From: Aurantibacter sp034110465
GTDB taxonomy: Bacteria > Bacteroidota > Bacteroidia > Flavobacteriales > Flavobacteriaceae
Assembly (NCBI GenBank): GCA_034110465.1
Contig: JAWUZD010000012.1
Location: 124,001 to 188,000 of the forward strand
Reading direction: 5' to 3'
DNA: 64,000 nucleotides
The notes beneath the pieces are model-generated. The model was not told where the DNA came from. It ran no database searches and worked only from the letters and a program-made list of their open reading frames with translations. The translations under genes and the position numbers were made by a program. Positions 49,268-58,075 of this stretch are shown one piece after another (the first letter of the stretch is position 1; the number at the start of each line of letters is the position of its first letter).

Positions 49268-50878
49268 TTACTTCATTTTACTTGCCATAATTAAAGCATT
49301 ATATGCATTAACCATTTTACCAGACTTAGATAATTCTGAAAATGGTCTAACATCTTCGCTATTACCACCAACAACTACTTTTGTAGAAATTGGTACTCCT
49401 GAAGTTAAAATAACTAATTTTACTTGTGCTGCTGTTAGTTTTGGGTATTGAGACCAAACTAATGCTGCAACTCCTGCAACTCCTGGAGAGGCCATACTTG
49501 TTCCACTTATAGACTTATACTCATTTTCTGGAAACGTTGAATAAATTTGAGCTCCTGGCGCAAATACATCTACATTTTTTTGTCCGTAGTTAGAAAACCT
49601 AGCTACTACATCTGTTCCATATTTTGGCCCTAATGCACCAACACGAATGTAAGTATTTGAAATTTCTGCTCCACCAGTATTATCATCTGGAAAATTAAGA
49701 CCTAAATCTACATCTTTACTATCATTACCAGCCGCATGAACAAAGATTACATTATTATCACTTGCATATTTAATAGCGTCTCTAACCCATTCACTTTGTT
49801 GAGAAAATGATTTTCCAAAACTTCCGTTTATAATATTTGCGCCATTATCTACTGCATAACGAATTCCTTTTGCTACATCTTTGTCGTATTCATCACCATT
49901 TGGCACTACACGTACACTCATTAATTCTGCATTATTAGCAATACCATTTGCTCCTTTACCATTATTACGTTCTGCTAAAATAATTCCTGCTACGTGAGTT
50001 CCATGAGATTCAGATTTTTTTATAGGCATTACATTTGCATCTCCATAACCTGGTTTGTCGTTAAAATCGTTAGGATTATCTCCTGTTTTACGTCCTGAAA
50101 ATTCTGGATTTAAATTTGTGTTTAAACGTTCTACCATTCCATCTAAAGCTCCTTTTAATTCTTCTTTAGCTTCTTGTATACTTGGTAAACCAAACCCATT
50201 CATTTGAGCAGCAACTGCTTTATGCTTTAATAAAGTTTCATCTTTAGTATCTAAGTTTTTAACTTCATCGTTAGTATAATCTGCTTTTCCAAAATGCTTA
50301 GTAAATGCTTCATCTGCATCTTTTAACGCACCGTATATTTGCTCATAACGCTGTTTTGTTGGTGCTACTTGTGCACGTTCTTTTTCTAGTAATGCTTTTG
50401 CTTCTGCATAACGAGGAATAGTTGTATCACCAGATGCTACAATACGAACATATTCTAATTGCTCATCGTAACCTGTTCCTAAAAAATTCCATCCATGAAT
50501 ATCATCAATGTAACCGTTTTTATCATCGTCAATTCCATTTCCTGGAATTTCTTTACTGTTTGTCCAAAGTACACCATCTAAATCTTCATGACTAATGTCA
50601 ATACCAGAATCTATTACGGCAACTATTATTTTCTTTCCTTTTTTATCTTTTACAATTTCGGTATAAGCCTTATCTACACTCATTCCAGGAATAGTATCTT
50701 TTACAAGATCTAAATGTCCCCAATTGTGTTTTTCAGATTCTGTTAATTCTTGCTCTTTAATTGGTGTATTATCAATGTTTGTAATTGGTGTTGATAAAAT
50801 CTCAGAAGATCCACCACAACTTGATAAAATAGCTGCAACTACTGCAGAAAATAGGATTGGTTTGTTAATAAATTTCAT
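49268..50878 (-). CDS. Subtilisin-like serine peptidase (S8), lipoprotein
   Basis: 536 residues, lipobox ending at Cys21 (LSSCGGS). Catalytic Asp90 in 'VAVIDSGIDISHED', His292 in 'SHGTHVAG', oxyanion Asn in 'VHAAGND' and Ser461 in 'SGTSMASPG'. About 200 residues lie between Asp and His, far more than the roughly 30-50 of classical subtilisins; the insert is charged and helical (about 145-285). Surface or periplasmic location is expected. No type IX sorting domain is seen at the C-terminus. It follows the metallo-hydrolase gene by nine bases. Confidence 0.92.
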   Translation of the reverse strand: MKFINKPILFSAVVAAILSSCGGSSEILSTPITNIDNTPIKEQELTESEKHNWGHLDLVKDTIPGMSVDKAYTEIVKDKKGKKIIVAVIDSGIDISHEDLDGVLWTNSKEIPGNGIDDDKNGYIDDIHGWNFLGTGYDEQLEYVRIVASGDTTIPRYAEAKALLEKERAQVAPTKQRYEQIYGALKDADEAFTKHFGKADYTNDEVKNLDTKDETLLKHKAVAAQMNGFGLPSIQEAKEELKGALDGMVERLNTNLNPEFSGRKTGDNPNDFNDKPGYGDANVMPIKKSESHGTHVAGIILAERNNGKGANGIANNAELMSVRVVPNGDEYDKDVAKGIRYAVDNGANIINGSFGKSFSQQSEWVRDAIKYASDNNVIFVHAAGNDSKDVDLGLNFPDDNTGGAEISNTYIRVGALGPKYGTDVVARFSNYGQKNVDVFAPGAQIYSTFPENEYKSISGTSMASPGVAGVAALVWSQYPKLTAAQVKLVILTSGVPISTKVVVGGNSEDVRPFSELSKSGKMVNAYNALIMASKMK

Positions 50879-50887
50879 AATATATAT

Positions 50888-51748
50888 TTAGTTAAAAATG
50901 TCTTGACACGTAAAGGTTTCTTTTAGTCTGACTCCTTTTTCTGTGTGTTTTACGGTTATAATTTCGTTATGTGCGTCGTGTTCTAAGAATAAGTAGAACT
51001 CGTTATCTGCTGCCATATTTAGAAAACGGTCTTTTTCGTCTAATGTTAATAATGGTCTTGTGTCGTAACCCATTACAAATGGTAGTGGTAAATGTCCAAC
51101 GGTTGGTAATAAATCCGACATAAAACAAATGGTTTTCCCATTATATTGAATCATAGGAATCATTTGTTTTTCTGTATGACCATTTGCAAAAAAGATATCG
51201 AATCCTAGTGCTGAATTTTTTAAAATATCGTTTTCAGGAACTTCTGTAAATTTTAATTGTCCACATTCTTCCATTGGTAGAATGTTTTCTTTTAAAAATG
51301 AAGCGACTTCTCTCCTATTTGGTTCTGTTGCCCATTTCCAATGGTTTTTATTAGACCAGAAATGTGCATTTTTAAATACTGGTTGTAAAATTGTTCTGTC
51401 TTTATTGTATTCTATACTTCCACCACAATGATCAAAATGCAAATGCGTCATGAAAACATCTGTAACATCGTCTTTACTAAAACCTGCAGCGTTTAATGAT
51501 TTGTCTATAGAATCGTTTCCATATAAATGATAATGACCATAAAATTTATCGGACTGCTTATTTCCCATTCCAGTATCGATTAAAGTTAACCGATTACCAT
51601 CTTCTATTAACAAGCAACGTGCAGCAATATCTATTAGATTATTGCCATCAGCAGGATTAGTTCTAGTCCATAAAGATTTAGGAACCACACCAAACATTGC
51701 GCCGCCATCTAACTTAAAATGTCCTGATTGTATAGGATGTAATTTCAT
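50888..51748 (-). CDS. MBL-fold metallo-hydrolase
   Basis: 286 residues. The zinc site 'THLHFDHCGG' (His102, His104, Asp106, His107) is intact, with 'ANGHTEKQMIPMI' giving the next His and 'EHDAHNE' another. No signal peptide, so cytoplasmic. The group includes quorum-quenching lactonases and other hydrolases; 'GGAMFGVVPKSLWTRTNPAD' at the N-terminus is like the AHL-lactonase-related subgroup, but specificity is not shown. It is immediately upstream of the subtilase gene and probably cotranscribed. Confidence 0.87.
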   Translation of the reverse strand: MKLHPIQSGHFKLDGGAMFGVVPKSLWTRTNPADGNNLIDIAARCLLIEDGNRLTLIDTGMGNKQSDKFYGHYHLYGNDSIDKSLNAAGFSKDDVTDVFMTHLHFDHCGGSIEYNKDRTILQPVFKNAHFWSNKNHWKWATEPNRREVASFLKENILPMEECGQLKFTEVPENDILKNSALGFDIFFANGHTEKQMIPMIQYNGKTICFMSDLLPTVGHLPLPFVMGYDTRPLLTLDEKDRFLNMAADNEFYLFLEHDAHNEIITVKHTEKGVRLKETFTCQDIFN

Positions 51749-51852
51749 AAGGTATGCAAATTATGAAATTCTTAAATAAAGTAAGAGTTTTTTGGAATTT
51801 ATTAACGGAAAAATAACGATGGTTTTAAAATTTTTATTCCATTATGGAATAC

Positions 51853-54054
51853 TTAATCATCAATCAGGTCACGTAATTGTTTTCCAAAGTACAATAATGC
51901 TTTAATTTCTTTTAGACTTGCTACACGTTCTTTTGAGAAAATAAGTAATGATTTTCCATTAGATTCTACGTGGTAATATGGATTACTCTCGAAAAAATGA
52001 ACTAATTCATTTGAGAAAAACTGTTTAATTTGATGTGAATTTTTACCCAATAAATAGAAACGTTTTGAAAAATCCGGATGTTTATCGATATTAATATCCG
52101 AGTATCCAGCAAAAGAATAAGCTTTCTCCAAAAAACCTTCTTTATCTAATGTAAATTCGGGAATATTTACATTTAAGTTTAAATAAAACAATGTAGATTT
52201 AATGGTTTCTTGGACTATTCCTTCTCCTTCAGAATACTCTAAATCGAATACTTTTGCACCAGATTTTTCGTCTAATAAATGATTGTTAGAAAAATTTAAT
52301 GTTTTTGTTTTAAAATACTCAAAAGGTTCTAAAAAACTTAACTTCTCGTTCTTTTTAGCAGAATATCGTAATGCAAAATCTTCAGCAAAAATCTCTAAGC
52401 TATTTTGCCTTCTCGTTAAACTCTTCTTAATAATATTTGGAACTGGCAACATGCGTTTTAATGCAAATGGATGTCTAGTTTTGCTATCGTGCATATCTAA
52501 ACCAATAATTTCAAAATGGCCACCTTTTTTATGAAACAGATCTTGATAATTACTTAAATTTTCCATCACTGTATCGTCTACAAATTCGCACATAGAAAAA
52601 TCTACAATTACATCCAAGTGTTCTGGAATAGCATTGATACGTTCTTTTAGTTTATAGAAATTTAAAAAGCTACAAAAATGCTTTACGCTTATAAAATAAT
52701 TCTCGTTATTATCGTGCTCTCGATACATTAAAACGTTAGGTTTTAAAAGGTTTTTAACAAACAATTTAAAACTCTTATTAATTAAAACGTGTAATATAAA
52801 TGTGGCAATAATTCCTGCTAAAATTCCTTGAATTAAACCAACTAAAAGTGTGGTAAAAAGCGTGACAAAAAAGATGATTAATTGTTCTTTTCCTACACGT
52901 AAAATTCGCCCTAACTGATTTGGATTTGCTAATTTATAGCCTGTATAAACTAAAATAGCCATTAATGCAGGCAAAGGAATACGGGTTAATTGCGAACTAA
53001 ACAGTACAATAAATAAGACCAAAAAGAACGCGTGAAAAAAGTTTGCCGACCTATTGCTTCCACCATTATTTACATTTACAGAACTTCTAGCAATTACTGT
53101 TACTACATTTAATCCACCTAAAAACCCACTGAAAACGGTTGCTAATCCTAGCGCTTTTAAATCTTTATTTACATTAGAGCGTCTTTTATCTACATCTAAT
53201 TTATCTACAGCCTTTATACTTAATAACGATTCTATACTTGCAATTAAAGTTAAAGAAACTACACTTAACCAAAATGGTAAAGAATTTATTTTACTGAAAT
53301 TTATACTTGGCAATTCTGAAATAATTTGATTTGCTGTTGGTATTCCAGAAACCATATAGTCATCTGCAATTGGTTGAGGTAAGCCTAAAATTAATTCATA
53401 ATAATAACTCAGTCCTATAGAAAGCATTACAATCCACATGGGCGCGGGAACTAATTGAAGATATTTATTTCTGATTTTAGAATAAAAAACCATTATAAAT
53501 AAGCTTACAATTCCTGCCAGGGCAGCATAAAGCAATCCTGTGTTTTCGAGGTGAAATAAATTAATTATAGCATTTGGAATTTCTAACAAGTAATCTACTG
53601 GTTCTGGATTTTCAAACTTTATTTTATTTGCAACCATTATATGAAATTGCTTTCCAAGAATAATTAATCCAATTGCTGCTAACATACCTTGTATGGCAGA
53701 ATTTGGAAAGAAATCGGCTAATTTACCCATTCTTAAAAAACCAAAAATCAGTAATAATACACCAGAACAAATTATCGCAGCATACGCACTTTCTAAACCT
53801 AAAGTAGAAATAGCAATTAATAACACACCAACTAGCCCGTTTCCAGGACCTGTAATTGTTACATTGGATCCACCAAGAATAGACACCATAATTCCACCAA
53901 CAACTGCTGCAATTATACCTGCTATTGGTGGCGCTTCACTTGCCATAGCAAGGCCTAAACCCAATGGTAATGCTATAAGACTTACTACAAAACCTGAAAA
54001 AATATTTTTAGGTAAGCTTTTAAAAAAGAGCGCTATGTTGTTTTTTGAACTCAT
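51853..54054 (-). CDS. SulP family anion transporter with STAS and extra C-terminal domain
   Basis: 733 residues. Residues about 10-420 hold 10-12 transmembrane helices of the SulP/SLC26 fold, starting 'LPKNIFSGFVVSLIALPLGLGLAMASEAPPIAGI'-like. A STAS-like region (about 460-545, 'DVIVDFSMCEFVDDTVMENL') follows. Then about 190 residues that are not part of normal SulP proteins: 'FDLEYSEGEGIVQETIKSTLFYL' and 'FSKRFYLLGKNSHQIKQFFSNELVHFF'. Substrate may be bicarbonate, sulfate or another anion. It overlaps the universal stress protein gene by four bases (ATGA), indicating translational coupling. Confidence 0.88.
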   Translation of the reverse strand: MSSKNNIALFFKSLPKNIFSGFVVSLIALPLGLGLAMASEAPPIAGIIAAVVGGIMVSILGGSNVTITGPGNGLVGVLLIAISTLGLESAYAAIICSGVLLLIFGFLRMGKLADFFPNSAIQGMLAAIGLIILGKQFHIMVANKIKFENPEPVDYLLEIPNAIINLFHLENTGLLYAALAGIVSLFIMVFYSKIRNKYLQLVPAPMWIVMLSIGLSYYYELILGLPQPIADDYMVSGIPTANQIISELPSINFSKINSLPFWLSVVSLTLIASIESLLSIKAVDKLDVDKRRSNVNKDLKALGLATVFSGFLGGLNVVTVIARSSVNVNNGGSNRSANFFHAFFLVLFIVLFSSQLTRIPLPALMAILVYTGYKLANPNQLGRILRVGKEQLIIFFVTLFTTLLVGLIQGILAGIIATFILHVLINKSFKLFVKNLLKPNVLMYREHDNNENYFISVKHFCSFLNFYKLKERINAIPEHLDVIVDFSMCEFVDDTVMENLSNYQDLFHKKGGHFEIIGLDMHDSKTRHPFALKRMLPVPNIIKKSLTRRQNSLEIFAEDFALRYSAKKNEKLSFLEPFEYFKTKTLNFSNNHLLDEKSGAKVFDLEYSEGEGIVQETIKSTLFYLNLNVNIPEFTLDKEGFLEKAYSFAGYSDINIDKHPDFSKRFYLLGKNSHQIKQFFSNELVHFFESNPYYHVESNGKSLLIFSKERVASLKEIKALLYFGKQLRDLIDD

Positions 54055-54899
54055 CTTACAATTAAAACATCACTTGGTAATTCGGTCAAAATATATTCTA
54101 TATCATGAGGGAAAATTCGATCCCAAAGGGTTAATTTTTTTGGTGCATTCATTACTAATAAATCGGCTCTAACCACTTCTGTATAATGTCCAATACTATA
54201 ACCACTTGTTCCAAAAATAGGTTGCGATTTTATTTTCAAATTAGTTTTATAACTTTCTGGAATATTTTTTAAAATAGCACTTATTCGCTCTTCTTCTACT
54301 CGTTTTAGTTTTGCTTTTTCAATATTTGATTTTCTTAAAGTCACATCATCTTCAACCTTAATTGATAACTTTTGTTTAGAAATTTCTTCAACAATAGTAA
54401 GGCTTTTAGAACCAAATTTATGTGCCATATAAATAGCAGAAGTTACAGTTTGTTCGGTTTGTTTTTCATCTAAACCGTTAACCACAATATGCTCGCAAAT
54501 CTCTCTATTTATAGATGCATGTGTTAATAACAGAATAGAACATTTAGCTTCTCTAGTAATTTTTCTGGCTATGGATCCTAAATAGAAATTTACAAATTTT
54601 TCACGCTTTAAAGCCCCTAAAAGCAATAGATCTATTTGAGAGTCTTCAATAGTCTGTAAAATAACGTCTACCGGTTTCCCTGACTTAAAAACAATTTCGA
54701 ATTGTAAACCTTGTTCTGTATAAGGTTTTAATAGTGATTTGAATTTATTAGATTTCTCTTCAGAAGGTTCTCCAACGTGAATTAATACCAATTTAGAATT
54801 TAGGTAGATACTTAGTCTTGATGCTTCATTTAAATTAGCTTCAAGATTAGGTGAAAAAGCGACTCCAATTCCAATAGTATTAAATAAATTTAACGACAA
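54051..54899 (-). CDS. Universal stress protein, tandem domain
   Basis: 282 residues forming two UspA folds in tandem (about 1-140 and 145-282). Domain one has 'GVAFSPNLEANLNEASRLSIYL' and 'LLLLGALKREKFVNFYLGSIARKITREAKCSILLLTH', domain two ends 'ADLLVMNAPKKLTLWDRIFPHDIEYILTELPSDVLIV'. The GxxGx9GS ATP motif is only partly conserved ('GALKREKFVNFYLGSIA'). It is upstream of and overlapping the SulP gene, so it may regulate that transporter; this pairing is seen in other Bacteroidota but the effect is unknown. Confidence 0.85.
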   Translation of the reverse strand: MSLNLFNTIGIGVAFSPNLEANLNEASRLSIYLNSKLVLIHVGEPSEEKSNKFKSLLKPYTEQGLQFEIVFKSGKPVDVILQTIEDSQIDLLLLGALKREKFVNFYLGSIARKITREAKCSILLLTHASINREICEHIVVNGLDEKQTEQTVTSAIYMAHKFGSKSLTIVEEISKQKLSIKVEDDVTLRKSNIEKAKLKRVEEERISAILKNIPESYKTNLKIKSQPIFGTSGYSIGHYTEVVRADLLVMNAPKKLTLWDRIFPHDIEYILTELPSDVLIVR

Positions 54900-55028
54900 A
54901 TTTCTTTTTTTAAAAAGTGAAGATAGTATTTTTAGATAAATTTTAAAGACTAATCTTCAAAAAGCGAATAGACATTAAAAGCATATGGTTATAAATAGTA
55001 TCTTGTAAACTTAAAATTTAAGATACCT

Positions 55029-56021
55029 ATGAAGTCTTTTTCAATTAACGAAATTACAAGTTTAGTAAACGGAATGCTTGTTAACCCTATAAACGAAACT
55101 ATTACAGGTTTAGAAACAGTAGATAATGCAACTACCGGACAAGCTACTTTTATAGGACATAAAAAGTTTGCTAAGAACTTTGAAAATTCAAAAGCTTCTG
55201 TTGTTATTGTTACTGAGGGTATTGAACTAAAAGACAATCCTACTTGTGCACAAATTAAGGTTACAAACGCAGATTTAGCTATGGCTAAACTACTAGAAGC
55301 TTTTTCTCCTGATCCACCAAATTTTATTTCAAATATTAGCCCAACTGCTGTAATAGATGATTCTGCGGTTATTGGTAAGAATGTTAAAATTGGCGCTGGT
55401 TGTTACGTTGGAAAAAACACTATTATTGAAGATAACGTTACTTTATACCCAAACACAACCATATTTGACGATTGTAAAATTGGAAAAAACACTACAGTTT
55501 GGTCTGGTACAGTAATTAGAGAACGAACTATAATTGGACAACATTGTATTTTTCATAATAACGTAAGTATTGGCGCAGATGGTTTTGGGTATAGACCAAG
55601 CGATGATGGAAGAGGTTTGGTTAAAATTCCACATATTGGAAATGTAGTTATAGGAAATTACGTAGAAATTGGAGCAAACTCTTGTGTAGATCGTGCGAAA
55701 TTTAGCTCAACTATTATTGGCGATGGTTGTAAAATTGATAATTTAGTACAAATTGCACATAATTGTATTTTAGGAAGATCTTGTATTATGGCAGGAAGTA
55801 GTGGTTTAGCTGGTTCTGTAACCTTAGGCGATGGCGTTATTATTGGTGGAAGTGCTTCTATAAAAGATCATACCACAATTCATTCTGGTGCTATAGTTGG
55901 TGCTGGTTCTGGTGTTTTAGCAGATGTTCCTGCTGGCAAAACTGTTTTAGGCTATCCAGCAACAGATGCTAAAGAAAAAATGAAACAATGGGTTGCTTTA
56001 CGAAAATTAGGAAGAGCATAA
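55029..56021 (+). CDS. LpxD-type UDP-3-O-acylglucosamine N-acyltransferase
   Basis: 330 residues. N-terminal uridine-binding domain (about 1-95, 'FIGHKKFAKNFENSKASVVIV'), then a left-handed beta helix of hexapeptide repeats (about 100-290) with the catalytic-His block 'VQIAHNCILG' and 'AGSSGLAGSVTLGDGVIIGG', then a helical tail. LpxD adds the N-linked acyl chain in lipid A synthesis. Flavobacteria usually also have a canonical lpxD next to lpxC-fabZ and lpxA; those genes are absent here, so this is probably the second paralogue, hence no symbol. Confidence 0.85.
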   Translation: MKSFSINEITSLVNGMLVNPINETITGLETVDNATTGQATFIGHKKFAKNFENSKASVVIVTEGIELKDNPTCAQIKVTNADLAMAKLLEAFSPDPPNFISNISPTAVIDDSAVIGKNVKIGAGCYVGKNTIIEDNVTLYPNTTIFDDCKIGKNTTVWSGTVIRERTIIGQHCIFHNNVSIGADGFGYRPSDDGRGLVKIPHIGNVVIGNYVEIGANSCVDRAKFSSTIIGDGCKIDNLVQIAHNCILGRSCIMAGSSGLAGSVTLGDGVIIGGSASIKDHTTIHSGAIVGAGSGVLADVPAGKTVLGYPATDAKEKMKQWVALRKLGRA

Positions 56022-56099
56022 TTCCTTTGAAGAAAGGAATCCTAAAGCGTAATTCTTATATTAAAAAAGGCTTAAATTAGAAATAATTTGAGCCTTTAA
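56021..56099. terminator. Two hairpins between lpxD-like gene and lepA
   Basis: ATTCCTTT/AAAGGAAT (56021-56040) makes an eight-pair stem directly on the stop codon. AAAGGCTTAAATTA and TAATTTGAGCCTTT (56066-56079 and 56084-56097, one G-T mismatch) form a 14-pair bidirectional terminator between the convergent genes. Confidence 0.75.
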
Positions 56100-56115
56100 T
56101 TTATTTATATATATT

Positions 56116-57912
56116 TTAATCATTTAGCTTTAAAACAGCCATAAACGCTTGTTGAGGAATTTCTACATTACCAACTTGACGCATACGTTTTTTACCTTTT
56201 TTCTGCTTTTCTAATAACTTACGCTTTCTAGAAATATCTCCACCATAACATTTCGCTGTTACATCTTTACGCAACGCTTTTACAGTTTCTCTAGCTATAA
56301 TTTTTGCTCCAATTGCTGCTTGAATAGGAATATCAAACTGTTGTCTTGGAATTAATTCTTTTAATTTTTCGCACATTTTTTTCCCTATATTATGTGCATT
56401 ATCTGCATGTATTAAAGCAGAAAGCGCATCTACAGATTGTGCGTTTAATAACACATCTAAACGTACTAATTTTGAAGTTTTCATACCAATTGGATGATAA
56501 TCGAAAGAAGCATAACCTTTAGATACTGTTTTTAAACGATCGTAAAAATCGAAAACAATTTCTGCTAAAGGCATTTCAAACGTTAATTCAACACGTTCTG
56601 GTGTTAAATAGGTTTGATTCAAAATCATACCTCGTTTTTCAATACATAAAGACATTACATTACCTACAAAATCTGCTTTTGTAATAATAGTAGCTTTAAT
56701 AAAAGGTTCTTCAACACGATTTACGGTTGATGGATCAGGTAAATCACTTGGGTTATTTACAATAAAGGCTTTATCTGGATGCTTGTTTGTAAAAGCGTTA
56801 TAAGAAACATTAGGAACTGTTGTAATAACCGTCATATCAAACTCACGCTCTAAACGTTCTTGGATAATTTCCATATGCAACATTCCTAAGAACCCACAAC
56901 GGAAACCAAAACCTAATGCTGCAGAACTTTCTGGTGCAAAAACTAAAGACGCATCATTTAATTGCAGCTTTTCCATAGAGTTTCTAAGCTCTTCATAATC
57001 TTCTGTATCTACAGGATAAATACCAGCAAAGACCATTGGTTTTACATCTTCAAAACCTTCAACAATATTAGTAGTTGGGTTTTCAAAATCTGTAATTGTA
57101 TCTCCAACTTTAACCTCTTTTGCAGTTTTAATTCCTGTTATCAAATAACCAACATCTCCTGTTTTAATGGTTTTTTTAGCAACTTGAGTTAGTTTTAATG
57201 TACCAACCTCATCTGCAGTATACTCTTTATCTGTTGCAACAAATTTAATTTTTTGTCCCTTCTTAATTTCACCATTAAAAACTCTAAAATACGTTTCAAT
57301 ACCTCTAAAGGTATTGTAAACAGAATCAAAAATTAATGCTTGTAATGGCGCATCTGGATCTCCTTTAGGAGCTGGAACACGTTCTATAATTGCTTTTAAA
57401 ATATTTTCAACTCCAAAACCTGTTTTTCCACTGGCGTGAATAACATCTTCTGCGGCGCAACCTAAAAGGTCAACAATATCGTCTGTTACTTCTTCTGGAT
57501 TTGCACTTGGTAAATCTACTTTATTAAGAACTGGAATAATTTCCAAGTCGTTTTCTAAAGCTAAATATAAATTAGAAATGGTTTGTGCTTGTATACTTTG
57601 TGCAGCATCTACAATTAATAACGCACCTTCACAAGCTGCGATAGATCGTGAAACCTCATAAGAGAAATCTACGTGACCTGGTGTATCAATTAAATTTAAT
57701 ATATATTCTTGACCTTCGTAAGTGTACTCCATTTGTATGGCATGCGACTTAATGGTAATTCCACGTTCGCGCTCTAAATCCATACTATCTAATAGCTGTG
57801 CTTGCTCTTCACGAGCAGTTACAGTACCAGTAAAACCTAATAACCTATCGGCAAGTGTGCTTTTACCGTGGTCAATATGTGCAATAATGCAAAAATTTCT
57901 AATGTGCTTCAT
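56116..57912 (-). CDS. lepA: Elongation factor 4 (LepA)
   Basis: 598 residues, full length. G1 'AHIDHGKST', G2 'RERGITIKS', G3 'DTPGHVDF', G4 'NKVDLPSA' and the LepA-specific C-terminal domain with 'KCYGGDISRKRKLLEKQKKGKKRM' split as usual. LepA back-translocates or helps assemble ribosomes. It is monocistronic, with a TATATTTG box upstream. Confidence 0.97.
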   Translation of the reverse strand: MKHIRNFCIIAHIDHGKSTLADRLLGFTGTVTAREEQAQLLDSMDLERERGITIKSHAIQMEYTYEGQEYILNLIDTPGHVDFSYEVSRSIAACEGALLIVDAAQSIQAQTISNLYLALENDLEIIPVLNKVDLPSANPEEVTDDIVDLLGCAAEDVIHASGKTGFGVENILKAIIERVPAPKGDPDAPLQALIFDSVYNTFRGIETYFRVFNGEIKKGQKIKFVATDKEYTADEVGTLKLTQVAKKTIKTGDVGYLITGIKTAKEVKVGDTITDFENPTTNIVEGFEDVKPMVFAGIYPVDTEDYEELRNSMEKLQLNDASLVFAPESSAALGFGFRCGFLGMLHMEIIQERLEREFDMTVITTVPNVSYNAFTNKHPDKAFIVNNPSDLPDPSTVNRVEEPFIKATIITKADFVGNVMSLCIEKRGMILNQTYLTPERVELTFEMPLAEIVFDFYDRLKTVSKGYASFDYHPIGMKTSKLVRLDVLLNAQSVDALSALIHADNAHNIGKKMCEKLKELIPRQQFDIPIQAAIGAKIIARETVKALRKDVTAKCYGGDISRKRKLLEKQKKGKKRMRQVGNVEIPQQAFMAVLKLND

Positions 57913-57943
57913 AGTCTTTCGTCTCTAAACAAGGTAGATATTG

Positions 57944-57951
57944 CAAATATA
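57944..57951 (-). promoter_or_regulatory. -7 box of lepA
   Basis: TATATTTG on the minus strand, 31 bases before the lepA start. Confidence 0.55.
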
Positions 57952-58050
57952 GTCGAAAAAAACGAGGGATTTTGGGAATTTTATGGGTAGTTATTTTACT
58001 TTGGAAGAATAACATATTTTAATCAAAATCATCCTTACATAAAAAAGCCT

Positions 58051-58058
58051 TAATTTTG
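58051..58058 (+). promoter_or_regulatory. -7 box TAATTTTG of dusB
   Basis: Exact TAnnTTTG ending 17 bases before the TTG start. Confidence 0.55.
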
Positions 58059-58075
58059 CATAAAAATATTCAGTT

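Noticed and set aside
53693..54172. Open frame of about 159 codons on the + strand opposite the SulP and USP genes
   Set aside because: It lies antisense to two genes with strong family matches, its sequence reads as low-complexity mirrored membrane codons, and it has no recognisable domain.
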